Positions 8,666-17,243 of a stretch of DNA of 64,000 bases are shown here, one piece after another. The translations under genes were made by a program, and so were the position numbers. The DNA comes from Phycisphaerae bacterium. Lineage in GTDB: Bacteria > Planctomycetota > Phycisphaerae > Sedimentisphaerales > Anaerohalosphaeraceae. Within the stretch, counting starts at the first letter, position 1. Each line of letters opens with the position of its first letter. The notes under the pieces are model-generated. The model searched no databases and was not told the DNA's origin. It saw nothing but the letters and a program-made list of their open reading frames with translations. Location: NCBI GenBank assembly GCA_018052735.1, contig JAGPMT010000002.1, positions 62,001 to 126,000 on the forward strand. The letters are read 5' to 3'.

Positions 8666-10102
8666 ATGAAACGGCAAATGATATTACAGGCAGCAGTTGT
8701 ACTGGTCATATCGTTTATGGGCATGCCGGCATTGGCGGCCGAGGCGGAAACAAACGGCATAGAAACCCTTCGCAAAACCAGCAAGGCCTTTTCCGAGGTC
8801 GCCAAAAAGACAACGCCGGCAGTGGTGGCGGTGAAAGTACGGACCAAGATAGAAGTACCGTCGATGGGCTTTGGATTTGGGTCGCCGTTTGATGATGAGT
8901 TTTTTGAAAGATTTTTCGGCCGCAGGTTTCCGCAGACACCGCAGGAGCCGCAGGAGCGGTGGCGTGAGGGGCAGGCCTCCGGCTTTATTATCAGTCCCGA
9001 CGGCTATATTCTGACGAACAATCATGTAATTGATGAGGCCGACGAAATTTCGGTGGTTTTGCAGGATGGACGGACTTTCGAGAAGGTTAAACTGATTGGG
9101 GCAGATGATAAGACGGATGTAGCGGTACTGAAAATCGAAAATATCGACAATCTGCCGTGTGTGGAGCTTGGGGATTCAGATGACCTTGAAATCGGTGAAT
9201 GGGTTATTGCAATCGGCAATCCGTTCGGCCTGACCGAGACTTTGACGGTCGGGGTTGTCAGCGCGCTGGGCCGCAAGCTTGGCGGCGAGGGCTTTCAGGA
9301 TTTTATTCAGACCGATGCGGCGATTAATCCCGGCAATTCGGGCGGTCCGCTGCTGAACCTCGACGGCAAGGTTGTTGGCATCAATTCGGCGATTATTACC
9401 GGCGACCGCGGGTATATGGGTATCGGGCTGGCGGTTCCCATCAATATGGCCAAATCTATCAAGGACCAGCTTGTTAATACAGGCAAGGTTCAGCGCGGCT
9501 ATTTAGGCATATCGATGCAGGAAATCTCGCCGGATATGGCAGAGTTCTTTAAACTCAAAGACAGCAAGGGAGCCCTGATTACCGATGTTGTCAAGGATTC
9601 ACCGGCAGAGCGGGCTGGTCTGGAGAAGGACGATGTGATTATTCAAATCGGCAGCAAAAAGATTGAAGATGTGCAGGACGTTCGCAATGTTATCGGTTTT
9701 ACTCCTCCCGATACGATTGTTGAGATGACGATTATACGCAACGGCAAGGAGAAGAAGCTCAATGTCAAGGTTGGCTCGCAGGAAGAAAGCGAACTGGCCG
9801 ATACTTCCGAGACCGGCAAGCAGCTGGGACTGGAGGTAGCAGCCATTGATGAAGAAAAGGCCAGACAGTATAAGGCGGCTGCTGGCAAGGGAGTGGTAAT
9901 AACCGAAGTCAAGAGCGGCTCGGCAGCGGCGTTTGCCGGCCTGCGCGAAGGGATGATTATTTACGAGGTCAATCGGGTTTCCGTAAACACTGTAAGCGAA
10001 TTTAATCAGGCCCTTAAAGAATCTGAGGAAACCAAAAAAGTCCTGCTGCTGGTTAAAGTGGGACGCTATACGCAGTATGTTGTGCTGTCGCTGAAACCGT
10101 AG
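8666..10102 (+). CDS. degP: HtrA/DegP-type periplasmic serine protease with two PDZ domains
   Basis: A 478-residue trypsin-like protease and chaperone that degrades or refolds damaged proteins outside the cytoplasm. A signal peptide ends near PALAAEA. The catalytic triad is intact: H120 in TNNHVID, D151 in KTDVAVL, S225 in NPGNSGGPL. Two PDZ domains follow (about 265-360 and 380-475), the first with RGYLGISMQEIS and the second with GKGVVITEVKSGSAA. A short loop with FGRRFPQTPQEPQE replaces the LA loop region. ATG 8666 is chosen because AAGGAG lies seven bases upstream; a longer frame begins at 8645. The gene is monocistronic and ends at a strong bidirectional terminator. Confidence 0.95.
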   Translation: MKRQMILQAAVVLVISFMGMPALAAEAETNGIETLRKTSKAFSEVAKKTTPAVVAVKVRTKIEVPSMGFGFGSPFDDEFFERFFGRRFPQTPQEPQERWREGQASGFIISPDGYILTNNHVIDEADEISVVLQDGRTFEKVKLIGADDKTDVAVLKIENIDNLPCVELGDSDDLEIGEWVIAIGNPFGLTETLTVGVVSALGRKLGGEGFQDFIQTDAAINPGNSGGPLLNLDGKVVGINSAIITGDRGYMGIGLAVPINMAKSIKDQLVNTGKVQRGYLGISMQEISPDMAEFFKLKDSKGALITDVVKDSPAERAGLEKDDVIIQIGSKKIEDVQDVRNVIGFTPPDTIVEMTIIRNGKEKKLNVKVGSQEESELADTSETGKQLGLEVAAIDEEKARQYKAAAGKGVVITEVKSGSAAAFAGLREGMIIYEVNRVSVNTVSEFNQALKESEETKKVLLLVKVGRYTQYVVLSLKP

Positions 10103-10123
10103 CAGCGGCATGGAAAAAAAAGT

Positions 10124-10159
10124 AAGCCCGGATGCCTGTTGCATGTCCGGGCTTTTTTA
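10124..10159. terminator. Bidirectional rho-independent terminator between degP and pyrE
   Basis: A 9-bp stem, AAGCCCGGA (10124-10132) with TCCGGGCTT (10146-10154), is followed by a T run on the plus strand and preceded by an A run (10113-10121) that is a T run on the minus strand. It can end transcription of both convergent genes. Confidence 0.85.
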
Positions 10160-10170
10160 TTGCGCCTCAG

Positions 10171-10695
10171 TCAGTCTGTAATGCCCAAATCGTCTTTGGT
10201 GATAATGCTTTCAAAGACATAACCGGCCTGTTCGATGTTTTCGCGTGCTCCCTGCTTGCGGTCGATGACACAGACGATTTTCTTGACCTTTGCGCCGGCA
10301 TCGGTGATGATTTTGGCCGCTTCGAGTACCTGCCCGCCGGTGGTGGCAATATCTTCTACCAGCAGCACTACATCCCCGGGCTTAAGCAGGCCCTCAATCA
10401 TTTTGCCTGTGCCATAGCCCTTTTTGCTGTTGCGGACGATAATCCACGGTCTGACAGATTCCATAGCCGCCGCCGCGGCCAGCGCCACGCCGCCCAATTC
10501 GGCGCCGGCGATAAGGTTTACATCCGGCGTCAGATGGCGGCAGAATTCTTTGCCCAGCTGATATAAAATGTCCGGCTGGGTCTCAAACAGGTATTTATCC
10601 AGATAATACCGGCTTCGCTGGCCGCTGCGGAGTATAAAATCCCCCTCCAGATAGGCCGTTTCTTTAATGCGTTTGATCAGCAGTTCTTTGTCCAC
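10171..10695 (-). CDS. pyrE: Orotate phosphoribosyltransferase
   Basis: A 174-residue OPRT that condenses orotate with PRPP to give orotidine monophosphate in pyrimidine synthesis. The PRPP-binding motif VVLLVEDIATTGG is clear near residue 110-122, and the N-terminal GDFILRSGQRSRYYLDKY matches the family. The flexible loop NSKKGYGTGK follows the IVR strand. Length is slightly short but within the range of the single-domain bacterial enzyme. The neighbours do not belong to pyrimidine synthesis, and the downstream terminator is shared with degP. Confidence 0.93.
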   Translation of the reverse strand: MDKELLIKRIKETAYLEGDFILRSGQRSRYYLDKYLFETQPDILYQLGKEFCRHLTPDVNLIAGAELGGVALAAAAAMESVRPWIIVRNSKKGYGTGKMIEGLLKPGDVVLLVEDIATTGGQVLEAAKIITDAGAKVKKIVCVIDRKQGARENIEQAGYVFESIITKDDLGITD

Positions 10696-10711
10696 GTTTG
10701 TCTCCTGATTT

Positions 10712-11701
10712 TTATCGATTTGAAGTTAAAAAATTCGGTCTGTTCGGCTGCTTGGCACCGCAGACATTCATTTGCAGAGTATAGACAGCAGTTCCAGCGG
10801 TAATGAAAAGGATTTTGCCGTCTTTGCCTCCGAAGGTTACATTGGCTGTCCAGCGCTGGGGGATATCAATCTGGCGTATTTTTTCCCCGGCCGGATTGAA
10901 AACCGTTACACCGCGGCCGGTCAGATAGACATTGCCGCAGCAGTCCAGTGTCATTCCATCGGAGCCCATTTGGCAGAACAGCCGTTTGTCGGTCAGCATG
11001 CCGTCGGGCTGGATTTTATAGACATAAGTTCTGCCGGCACCGATATCGGCAATATAAAGAGTTTTGCCGTCCGGTGTTCCAATCAGACCGTTGGGTTTTT
11101 CGAGGTCATCGGCAACCCGCATCAGTGTTTGCCCGTCGGCGGCGAGCCGATAAACGGCCTGTACATCCTGCGGCGTATCGCTGTGGCTCCACCATGAGCG
11201 TTTGTAGAACGGATCTGTGAAATAAATGTCGCCGTTGGGAGCCGCCCAGACATCATTGGGTCCATTCAGACGTTTGCCATGGAAGGATTGCGCTAAAACA
11301 GAATGCTGTTTTGTTTTGATGTTTATTCGCCAAAGCTCGTTGTTCTCATCGGCACAGGCAATCAGAAATCCCTGTCGGTCAAAATAAAGACCGTTGGACC
11401 GCCCTGCCGGCTGCAGAAAGGTTTCCAGCCGGCCGTCGGCGGTATAGACCATAATCCGATTGCTGGGCTGGTCAGTAAAATAGATATTGCCGGCCGCATC
11501 TGCCGCCGGGCCTTCCGTGAATTGGAATGCCGCGGAAACTTCCTTCAAAACCGCCCCGTCGGCGACGATAGATTCTTTGGCTGATGGACAGCGGCAGGGA
11601 TCGGCGCAGCCGGAAAGGAGCGCAGACAAACAGCAGGAAGCGCCGGTAAAAAATGCATACAGCGATTTGAAAATTGGCTTTGGAATCCGGATTGGCATCA
11701 T
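10712..11701 (-). CDS. SMP-30/gluconolactonase-like lipoprotein
   Basis: A 329-residue six-bladed beta-propeller of the SMP-30/gluconolactonase/LRE family with a lipoprotein signal ([14 protein letters not shown]). The propeller shows [67 protein letters not shown] and [14 protein letters not shown], which contain the Glu, Asn and Asp residues of the calcium site. It likely hydrolyses a sugar lactone outside the cytoplasmic membrane. Its ATG at 11701 overlaps the TGA of purB by four bases (ATGA), so it is translated with purB even though the two functions seem unrelated. Confidence 0.88.
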   Translation of the reverse strand: MMPIRIPKPIFKSLYAFFTGASCCLSALLSGCADPCRCPSAKESIVADGAVLKEVSAAFQFTEGPAADAAGNIYFTDQPSNRIMVYTADGRLETFLQPAGRSNGLYFDRQGFLIACADENNELWRINIKTKQHSVLAQSFHGKRLNGPNDVWAAPNGDIYFTDPFYKRSWWSHSDTPQDVQAVYRLAADGQTLMRVADDLEKPNGLIGTPDGKTLYIADIGAGRTYVYKIQPDGMLTDKRLFCQMGSDGMTLDCCGNVYLTGRGVTVFNPAGEKIRQIDIPQRWTANVTFGGKDGKILFITAGTAVYTLQMNVCGAKQPNRPNFLTSNR

Positions 11702-13131
11702 ACTTTCAGCTCCGTTTTTTTGTTCAATGCGTTTCGGTATTTTCGGCGGATAGGAGCGACAACACCAGCGAGGAATTCATCAACCTGCTGGGGAGCCCTG
11801 CCGATGTAATCGTTGGGATTCATCACTTTTTTGAAATCCACCTTGGCAAAAGCCGGATCGTTCTGGAGCCGCTCTATCAGGTCATTGGGCAGGCCGTACT
11901 GCTTGACCTGTGCCGCCGCCGCATGCGAATGAATGCGGATGCGCTCGTGGAGTTCTTGGCGGTTGCCGCCGGCCTTTACGCCGGCCATCAGGATATTTTC
12001 CGTTGCCATAAACGGCAGTTCAGCGGCCACATGGGAGGCAATGACCTTCGGATAGACGACCAGCCCCGAGGCGACATTGAGCATAATCTCCAAAATGCCG
12101 TCGGCTGCCAGAAAAGCCTCGGCAATAGCCACGCGGCGGTTGGAGGAATCGTCTAAGGTGCGCTCCAGCCATTGCTCGGCGGCGGTCATCGCGGGACTGG
12201 CGGCCAGCGACAGGACCAGGCGTGCCAATCCCGTGGCTCGTTCACAGCGCATCGGATTGCGCTTGTAGGCCATTGCCGATGAGCCGATTTGCGATTTTTC
12301 AAACGGTTCTTCGATTTCTTTCAAGTTTGCCAGAAGACGGATGTCGTTGCACATCTTGTGCGCTGACTGTGCGATAGAGGCCAGTGCATCGACAATCTGT
12401 TTGTCGATCTTTCGCGGGTAGGTCTGGCCGGTTACGGCGCAGCAATTGGTGAAACCGAATGCCCGTGCGACCGTCTCATCCAGCTTTTTGACTTTGGCGT
12501 GACTGCCGCTGAACAGTGCCAGAAACGAGGCCTGCGTGCCGGTGGTGCCTTTGATGCCGCGGAACGGAAGCTGCTCGATGCGGTATTCCAGTTCAGCCAA
12601 ATCCATCGCAAAGTCGGCGCACCACAAGGTCGCCCGCTTGCCGACAGTCGTCAATTGGGCGGGCTGGTAGTGGGTAAAGCCCAGCGTCGGCAGTGTGCGA
12701 TACTGTTTGGCAAAGCGGCCCAGCCGGTCAATCAGGGCGGCCAATTTGCCCGCCAGTATCCGCAGGCCCTCGCGCATAATGATGAGGTCGGCGTTGTCGC
12801 CGATATCGCAGCTGGTAGCGCCGAGGTGAATAATCGGGGCGGCCTTCGGCGCTGCATCAGCAAAGGTGTGGACGTGAGCCATTACATCGTGGCGGAATTT
12901 CTTTTCGTAGTCGGCGGCTTTTTTGTAGTCAATATCATCCAGATGCTTTTGCATCTGTTTGATTTGTGCATCGGTGATATTAAGCCCCAGTTTCTTTTCG
13001 GCCTTGGCCAGTTCCAGCCATAACCTGCGCCATGTCGAAAATTTTTTATCCGCCCCGAACAGTTCAGCCATTTCCTTTGAAGCATTCCGCTCCACCAGCG
13101 GGCTGCTGTAAATCGCCGTATTCTTTGCCAT
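11698..13131 (-). CDS. purB: Adenylosuccinate lyase
   Basis: A 477-residue lyase that cleaves SAICAR and adenylosuccinate to fumarate plus AICAR or AMP in purine synthesis. The superfamily signature [15 protein letters not shown] is present near residue 285, and the catalytic His region is seen in [13 protein letters not shown] and [17 protein letters not shown]. The length and NKKTELKV ending match the longer eukaryote-like PurB group. ATG 13131 begins [18 protein letters not shown], as in relatives. It is the first of a two-gene unit with the overlapping gluconolactonase-like gene. Confidence 0.95.
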   Translation of the reverse strand: MAKNTAIYSSPLVERNASKEMAELFGADKKFSTWRRLWLELAKAEKKLGLNITDAQIKQMQKHLDDIDYKKAADYEKKFRHDVMAHVHTFADAAPKAAPIIHLGATSCDIGDNADLIIMREGLRILAGKLAALIDRLGRFAKQYRTLPTLGFTHYQPAQLTTVGKRATLWCADFAMDLAELEYRIEQLPFRGIKGTTGTQASFLALFSGSHAKVKKLDETVARAFGFTNCCAVTGQTYPRKIDKQIVDALASIAQSAHKMCNDIRLLANLKEIEEPFEKSQIGSSAMAYKRNPMRCERATGLARLVLSLAASPAMTAAEQWLERTLDDSSNRRVAIAEAFLAADGILEIMLNVASGLVVYPKVIASHVAAELPFMATENILMAGVKAGGNRQELHERIRIHSHAAAAQVKQYGLPNDLIERLQNDPAFAKVDFKKVMNPNDYIGRAPQQVDEFLAGVVAPIRRKYRNALNKKTELKV

Positions 13132-13213
13132 AGCTTAAATCCTTTTTGAAATTAGGCATCTCAAAGAAAACAAGAAAGATGCATATTTTTTCTGGAGCTG
13201 TTATTCCGCTTTC

Positions 13214-14161
13214 TCACATTTTTAATACATTCTCTATTTCATCAACGGTATCGTCATCCAGCACCCAATCGCCGGCGGCGAAAGTTTCTTTAATTTGTTC
13301 CGGTTTTCGGGCCCCGACAATAGCGGCGGTAACTTCTTCTTTTCGCAAGACCCACGCCACGGCAAGCTGGCCGACAGTTCTGCCCTCGCGGGCAGCAATG
13401 GATTGAAGGGCTTCAATAATCCGCAGATTATTCTCGAATCGCTGCCCGACAAAATTGGGGTCGTGCAGGCGGTGGTCATCGGGAGGGAGGGTTTTAAGGT
13501 ATTCTTTGGTGAATTTGCCGGTCAGCAGTCCCTTCTGCATCGGGCTGTAGGCGACAATGCCGATTTTGTTTTCGGCACAGTACGGCAGCAGATCCTTTTC
13601 GATATCCCGCCGGAGCATACTGTACGGCGGCTGCACGGCGGCGACGGGGTGAATAGCAGCAACCCGCCCCAGCTGGTCAACGGTAAAATTGGAAGCCCCC
13701 AACCAGCGCACCTTGCCCTGCTCTACCAGCCGGGCCATTGCTTCCCAGCCCTCTTCGAGCTGTGCATCCGGCTGGGGCCAGTGCATCTGGTAGAGGTCGA
13801 TCGCTTCCACGCCCAGCCGCTTTAAGCTGTCATCGCATTCTTTGAGAATGCTTTTTCGGTCAAGACAGCTGATTTTTTCGCGTTTTTCATTCCATAAAAG
13901 ACCGCATTTGGTGGCAATCAGGGGTTTCGGCCGGATTGCCTTCAGTGCCTGCCCTACCACTTCTTCGGCATGGCCGCAGCCGTAAATGGGAGCAGTATCG
14001 ATCCAGTTGATTCCGGCATCCACAGCGGCCTGTATTGTTTTCAGGGAATCGGCATCGTCCTGCGGTCCCCAGCCGTACTGCCACGGTCCGCCGATAGCCC
14101 ACGTGCCAAGACCGATGACTGTCAATTGCAAATCTGTTTGTCCGAGTCTTCGTTTCCGCAT
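13214..14161 (-). CDS. Aldo/keto reductase
   Basis: A 315-residue NAD(P)H-dependent oxidoreductase of the aldo/keto reductase family. The catalytic tetrad is visible: Asp and Tyr in NWIDTAPIYG, Lys in LIATKCG, and His in LYQMHWPQPD. The C-terminal nucleotide-binding segment VTAAIVGARKPEQIKE is also present. The start at 14161 is supported by AGGAG eight bases upstream and by MRKRRLGQTDLQ; the frame continues to 14224. Physiological substrates of this family are hard to predict; sugars or aldehydes are likely. Confidence 0.92.
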   Translation of the reverse strand: MRKRRLGQTDLQLTVIGLGTWAIGGPWQYGWGPQDDADSLKTIQAAVDAGINWIDTAPIYGCGHAEEVVGQALKAIRPKPLIATKCGLLWNEKREKISCLDRKSILKECDDSLKRLGVEAIDLYQMHWPQPDAQLEEGWEAMARLVEQGKVRWLGASNFTVDQLGRVAAIHPVAAVQPPYSMLRRDIEKDLLPYCAENKIGIVAYSPMQKGLLTGKFTKEYLKTLPPDDHRLHDPNFVGQRFENNLRIIEALQSIAAREGRTVGQLAVAWVLRKEEVTAAIVGARKPEQIKETFAAGDWVLDDDTVDEIENVLKM

Positions 14162-14236
14162 ACAGGCGACTCCTATTTTTCTCTTGCAGGTTTGCAGTGT
14201 ACCACCGAAGTACCCTTTCGGCAAGCGGTCAGGTCC

Positions 14237-14935
14237 CTAACGAATGCCGTGCCAGAAGTAGAGAGCGCGCAGCGCCCCTGTGTGAACGGGTCCATAGATA
14301 ATATCCATAATCATCCACGCGATGAAGATACCGAAAGCCCGCAATCCCGGGTGAGCCATCAGGGCACGATAGGCATAAAGCGGCCGGCCTTTTAGGATAA
14401 ACTCCATCAAAGCCGTGCCGTCCAAAGGTGTAATAGGAATCAGATTGAACACGCACAGCAGCACATTGAGCGTAAACAGGATACTGACCATCACAGCAGC
14501 CGCAGCCGGCAAACCGTCAGCGTTTGCTTGGACTACTTGGGTGAAGCGAACGGATTCGGGCGGATAAAACAATCCGGCCCAGATGCCCAGATGAATCAGC
14601 AGACCCGCCGCAACAGCCAGCAGGAGATTGGCCGCAGGGCCGGCCAGAGTTTTAAGAGCTGCCTGCTTGGGATAGGCCTGCGCCCAGTATGGGTCATATG
14701 GCGTGCTGGCCCAGCCGATCATCCAGCCGCTGCCGATAAAACTCAGCAGAGGGACCACCAGCATCCCTATCGGAGACCGCTGAATATGCGGAATCGGATT
14801 GAGCGTAACAAGACCCTGCCGCAGGGCTGTCTGATCGCCGAATCGATAGCCGATAAGCGCATGGGCAAATTCGTGAAGTACTATCGAAAAGACAAATACA
14901 ATGTACCAAGCAATGCAAAGCTGCAAAGGTTCCAT
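14237..14935 (-). CDS. Site-2 protease family (M50) membrane metalloprotease
   Basis: A 232-residue polytopic membrane protein with the zinc motif HEFAH in the first membrane segment (FSIVLHEFAHALIGYRFGD) and the third zinc ligand in LIPITPLDGTALM. About five membrane helices are visible. This short form lacks PDZ domains and belongs to the M50B group with YwhC/FtsH-independent bacterial members. Such proteases cut substrates inside the membrane, sometimes anti-sigma factors after a first cleavage. No partner lies beside it; the aldo/keto reductase gene follows 75 bases downstream. A link to the anti-sigma factor at 37.8-39.7 kb is conceivable but untested. Confidence 0.9.
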   Translation of the reverse strand: MEPLQLCIAWYIVFVFSIVLHEFAHALIGYRFGDQTALRQGLVTLNPIPHIQRSPIGMLVVPLLSFIGSGWMIGWASTPYDPYWAQAYPKQAALKTLAGPAANLLLAVAAGLLIHLGIWAGLFYPPESVRFTQVVQANADGLPAAAAVMVSILFTLNVLLCVFNLIPITPLDGTALMEFILKGRPLYAYRALMAHPGLRAFGIFIAWMIMDIIYGPVHTGALRALYFWHGIR

Positions 14936-15081
14936 ATTCGTTTCCAGAGTCGTTCGGTTTTTTATTCAGCTCATTTGCATAAACAGATACTTCACTATAA
15001 TGTCATACATATCTGCCGGCAAGATTCCGTACTGTCTTGTGGAAAAAGGGTCTGTGTTTTTCCGCAAGAGCGGCAGAACTG

Positions 15082-15864
15082 TCAAACATAAATCATTTTA
15101 ATGGTCATACCGCCGTCGATGACGATGTTTTGGCCTGTGATAAAGCTGGCTTTGTCAGAGCAGAGGTAAAGAACCATTTCAGCAATATCATCGGGACGGC
15201 CGACCCGCCCTACCGGATGCTGAGAGCTGTCTGCTTGAGTCAGTTTAGTCCGGCGTCCGCCATGCTGGTAGGCGTCGGTTACAATCCAGCCGGGACTGAT
15301 GCAGTTGACCCGGACGGCTGGCCCCAGCGTGTTGGCAAGCGCATGAGTCAGCGCCACAAGCCCCCCTTTGCTGGCCGAATAAGCTATCAGCGTATCAGGT
15401 TGGCTCATCAAGGCCCGTGTGGAAGCGATATTGACTATAGCACCGCGGTTTTTTTCGAGCTGCGGTCTGCAGTATTTGGAGCATAAAAAAGCCCCCGTCA
15501 GGTTGACATGCAAGACCGTCTGCCATTGCCGGCAAGTCAGAGTATCTAACGGAGCATCGCAGAAAGCCGCGGCGTTGTTGACCAGAAAATCAATCCGCCC
15601 GAAGCGCTGGAGGGCATTTTCTGTCATCGTGATGACAGCATTTTCGTCTGCAACATCTGTAACCGAAAACAGCAGATTCTCCGGGGCGTTGAGAAATACG
15701 TGGGCCTTGGATTTCAGATCGGCATTGCTGTCGGCAATAACCGCATTGGCACCGGATTGCAGAAACATCTGGGCGATGCACAAGCCGATACCCTGCCCGC
15801 CGCCAGTTACAATGGCCGTTTTTCCTGAAAAGTCCCAGATTGTGTTTTGTTTGTTAAGAGCCAC
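15082..15864 (-). CDS. Short-chain dehydrogenase/reductase
   Basis: A 260-residue classical SDR. The Rossmann nucleotide motif TGGGQGIG is at about residue 21, NNAAAF follows in the next conserved loop, and the catalytic Ser, Tyr and Lys lie in NIASTRALM and YSASKGG. The C-terminal CISPGWIVTDAY and TGQNIVIDGGMT are typical of FabG- or glucose dehydrogenase-like members. Substrate is not predictable. Its start overlaps the end of the upstream HD gene by 11 bases, so the two are probably translated together. Confidence 0.92.
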   Translation of the reverse strand: MALNKQNTIWDFSGKTAIVTGGGQGIGLCIAQMFLQSGANAVIADSNADLKSKAHVFLNAPENLLFSVTDVADENAVITMTENALQRFGRIDFLVNNAAAFCDAPLDTLTCRQWQTVLHVNLTGAFLCSKYCRPQLEKNRGAIVNIASTRALMSQPDTLIAYSASKGGLVALTHALANTLGPAVRVNCISPGWIVTDAYQHGGRRTKLTQADSSQHPVGRVGRPDDIAEMVLYLCSDKASFITGQNIVIDGGMTIKMIYV

Positions 15865-16648
15865 CGGCCAGCCGTGTTTCTACATACGTTTCAATATGTT
15901 TTATAACCGTATTTGTCGAATTCGTATTTGGAAGGAAACGGATCAGCGCCTTTAAGTAGCCGCGGTCGCGTATCTGCTGGAGCGTATAATCAAAGTACAC
16001 ATCAAACACCCATCCCAGCTGCAGCAGCTTGGCATCAGTGAGCGTTCGAATCTGACGGTAGTCAATCAGAGAATTGTTCAGCAGGGCCTCAACGATCTGG
16101 CTGTTACACTCGGGGCTGTCGGGGAATTCAAGCTCCCATTTAAATTGGTCCGGCGTTTCAGTTAAAATGCGGTAATTTTGGACCAGCAGATTGTAGATAT
16201 CCAGTTTGTCGGTGTCCCGTATCATTCGTGCAAAATGCAGCGTGCGGTCATCCAAAAGAGGCAGCTTCAGCGCTCCATGGAACTCCACGGCCTTCTTGAT
16301 GATTGCCCGTTCCTCGGCAGGCAGATTATTCAGCAGACAGTGGGCACTCAATACATTCAGCGACAGAAGACAATGGTTTTCGCTGACCGTATCCTTGTAG
16401 GTTCGATATCGCTTAAACTGGGGAAACCGCCCAAGGTCATGAAACAGGGCTATGGCTTCTGCCAGAAAAGAATCAGAGCAAGACATTTCCAAAGCAGCGG
16501 CCAGCTCCCGCATTTCTTTGCAGACCCGATGTGTGTGGCATTCCTTCAAGTTGATATTCTGATTGAGAAAGCCATCACCGTCGGCATAATAGCCGGCGAC
16601 AAATTCTGTAAACCATCGTTTGTATTCTTCAAGCTGCATTTTTTCCAT
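15854..16648 (-). CDS. HD domain protein
   Basis: A 264-residue HD-domain protein. The metal-binding elements are HTHRVCKEM, AIALFHDLGRFPQFKRY, where the HD pair sits at about residues 89-90, ENHCLLSLNVL and EFHGALKLP. Relatives are annotated as metal-dependent phosphohydrolases of unknown substrate. It is the first gene of a two-gene unit with the SDR. No signal peptide or membrane segment is present, so it should act in the cytoplasm. Confidence 0.85.
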   Translation of the reverse strand: MEKMQLEEYKRWFTEFVAGYYADGDGFLNQNINLKECHTHRVCKEMRELAAALEMSCSDSFLAEAIALFHDLGRFPQFKRYRTYKDTVSENHCLLSLNVLSAHCLLNNLPAEERAIIKKAVEFHGALKLPLLDDRTLHFARMIRDTDKLDIYNLLVQNYRILTETPDQFKWELEFPDSPECNSQIVEALLNNSLIDYRQIRTLTDAKLLQLGWVFDVYFDYTLQQIRDRGYLKALIRFLPNTNSTNTVIKHIETYVETRLAGGS

Positions 16649-16843
16649 AGCTGTATCCTTATTGTCTATTCAAACAAACTCCTCTCCCCCGTCTTCTTGC
16701 GACCGGAGTGCCGGAGCTTGACTATGCCATAAGCGTTTTATTGGTTTAGACCCATCAATGTGTTGTATCATACCAAACAGCCGGCAGGAATCCAGCAGGC
16801 ACTTGATATGATGGAAATTTTTGAGGAAAATTTCGGGCAAAGC

Positions 16844-16873
16844 TTGCCGGCAGGCAGTATAGTGGAATATAGA
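16844..16873 (+). promoter_or_regulatory. Probable promoter of the small cupin gene
   Basis: TTGCCG (16844-16849) and TATAGA (16868-16873) are separated by 18 bases. Transcription would start near 16880, about 24 bases before the chosen ATG at 16904, which supports that start over the longer frame. Confidence 0.4.
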
Positions 16874-16903
16874 AAATTTTTTTTTGACAGAAAGGATATG
16901 CTT

Positions 16904-17185
16904 ATGCCGACTGTTAGCGATATTGTTGTGCGAAAACCGTCAACACAGGAAATTCAAAGTTGCCAGAAATGGCCAATCTGGACCTGCGGCGTCAGCACAT
17001 TTGAATGGGAATATACCCAAACCGAAAAATGCCTCATTCTCGAAGGCCAAGTAACCGTCAGCAATCTGCCCGATAACGGTCAGACAATTTCGTTCGGGCC
17101 GGGGGATTATGTTCAATTTCCAAATGGATTGAAATGTATCTGGAATATCAAGAAAGCAGTCAAAAAGCACTACGATTTTGAATAA
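16904..17185 (+). CDS. Cupin domain protein (DUF861/EutQ-like)
   Basis: A 93-residue cupin of the group that includes small ureidoglycine-aminohydrolase-like proteins. The core reads KWPIWTCGVSTFEWEYTQTE, then CLILEGQVTVSN, then FGPGDYVQFPNGLKCIWNI, and KHYDFE at the end. Function is unknown. An AAAGGA lies seven bases before ATG 16904; a longer in-frame extension to 16760 is probably not translated, because family members begin at this point and a promoter lies inside the extension. Confidence 0.82.
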   Translation: MPTVSDIVVRKPSTQEIQSCQKWPIWTCGVSTFEWEYTQTEKCLILEGQVTVSNLPDNGQTISFGPGDYVQFPNGLKCIWNIKKAVKKHYDFE

Positions 17186-17243
17186 ACCAACCAGTTGGTT
17201 TTCATAAAAAATTAAATATATGGTGTTTTGGAAAGAATATAAG

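Noticed and set aside
16760-16903. N-terminal extension of the small cupin
   Set aside because: Relatives begin at the later ATG, which has a ribosome site, and a probable promoter lies inside the extension.
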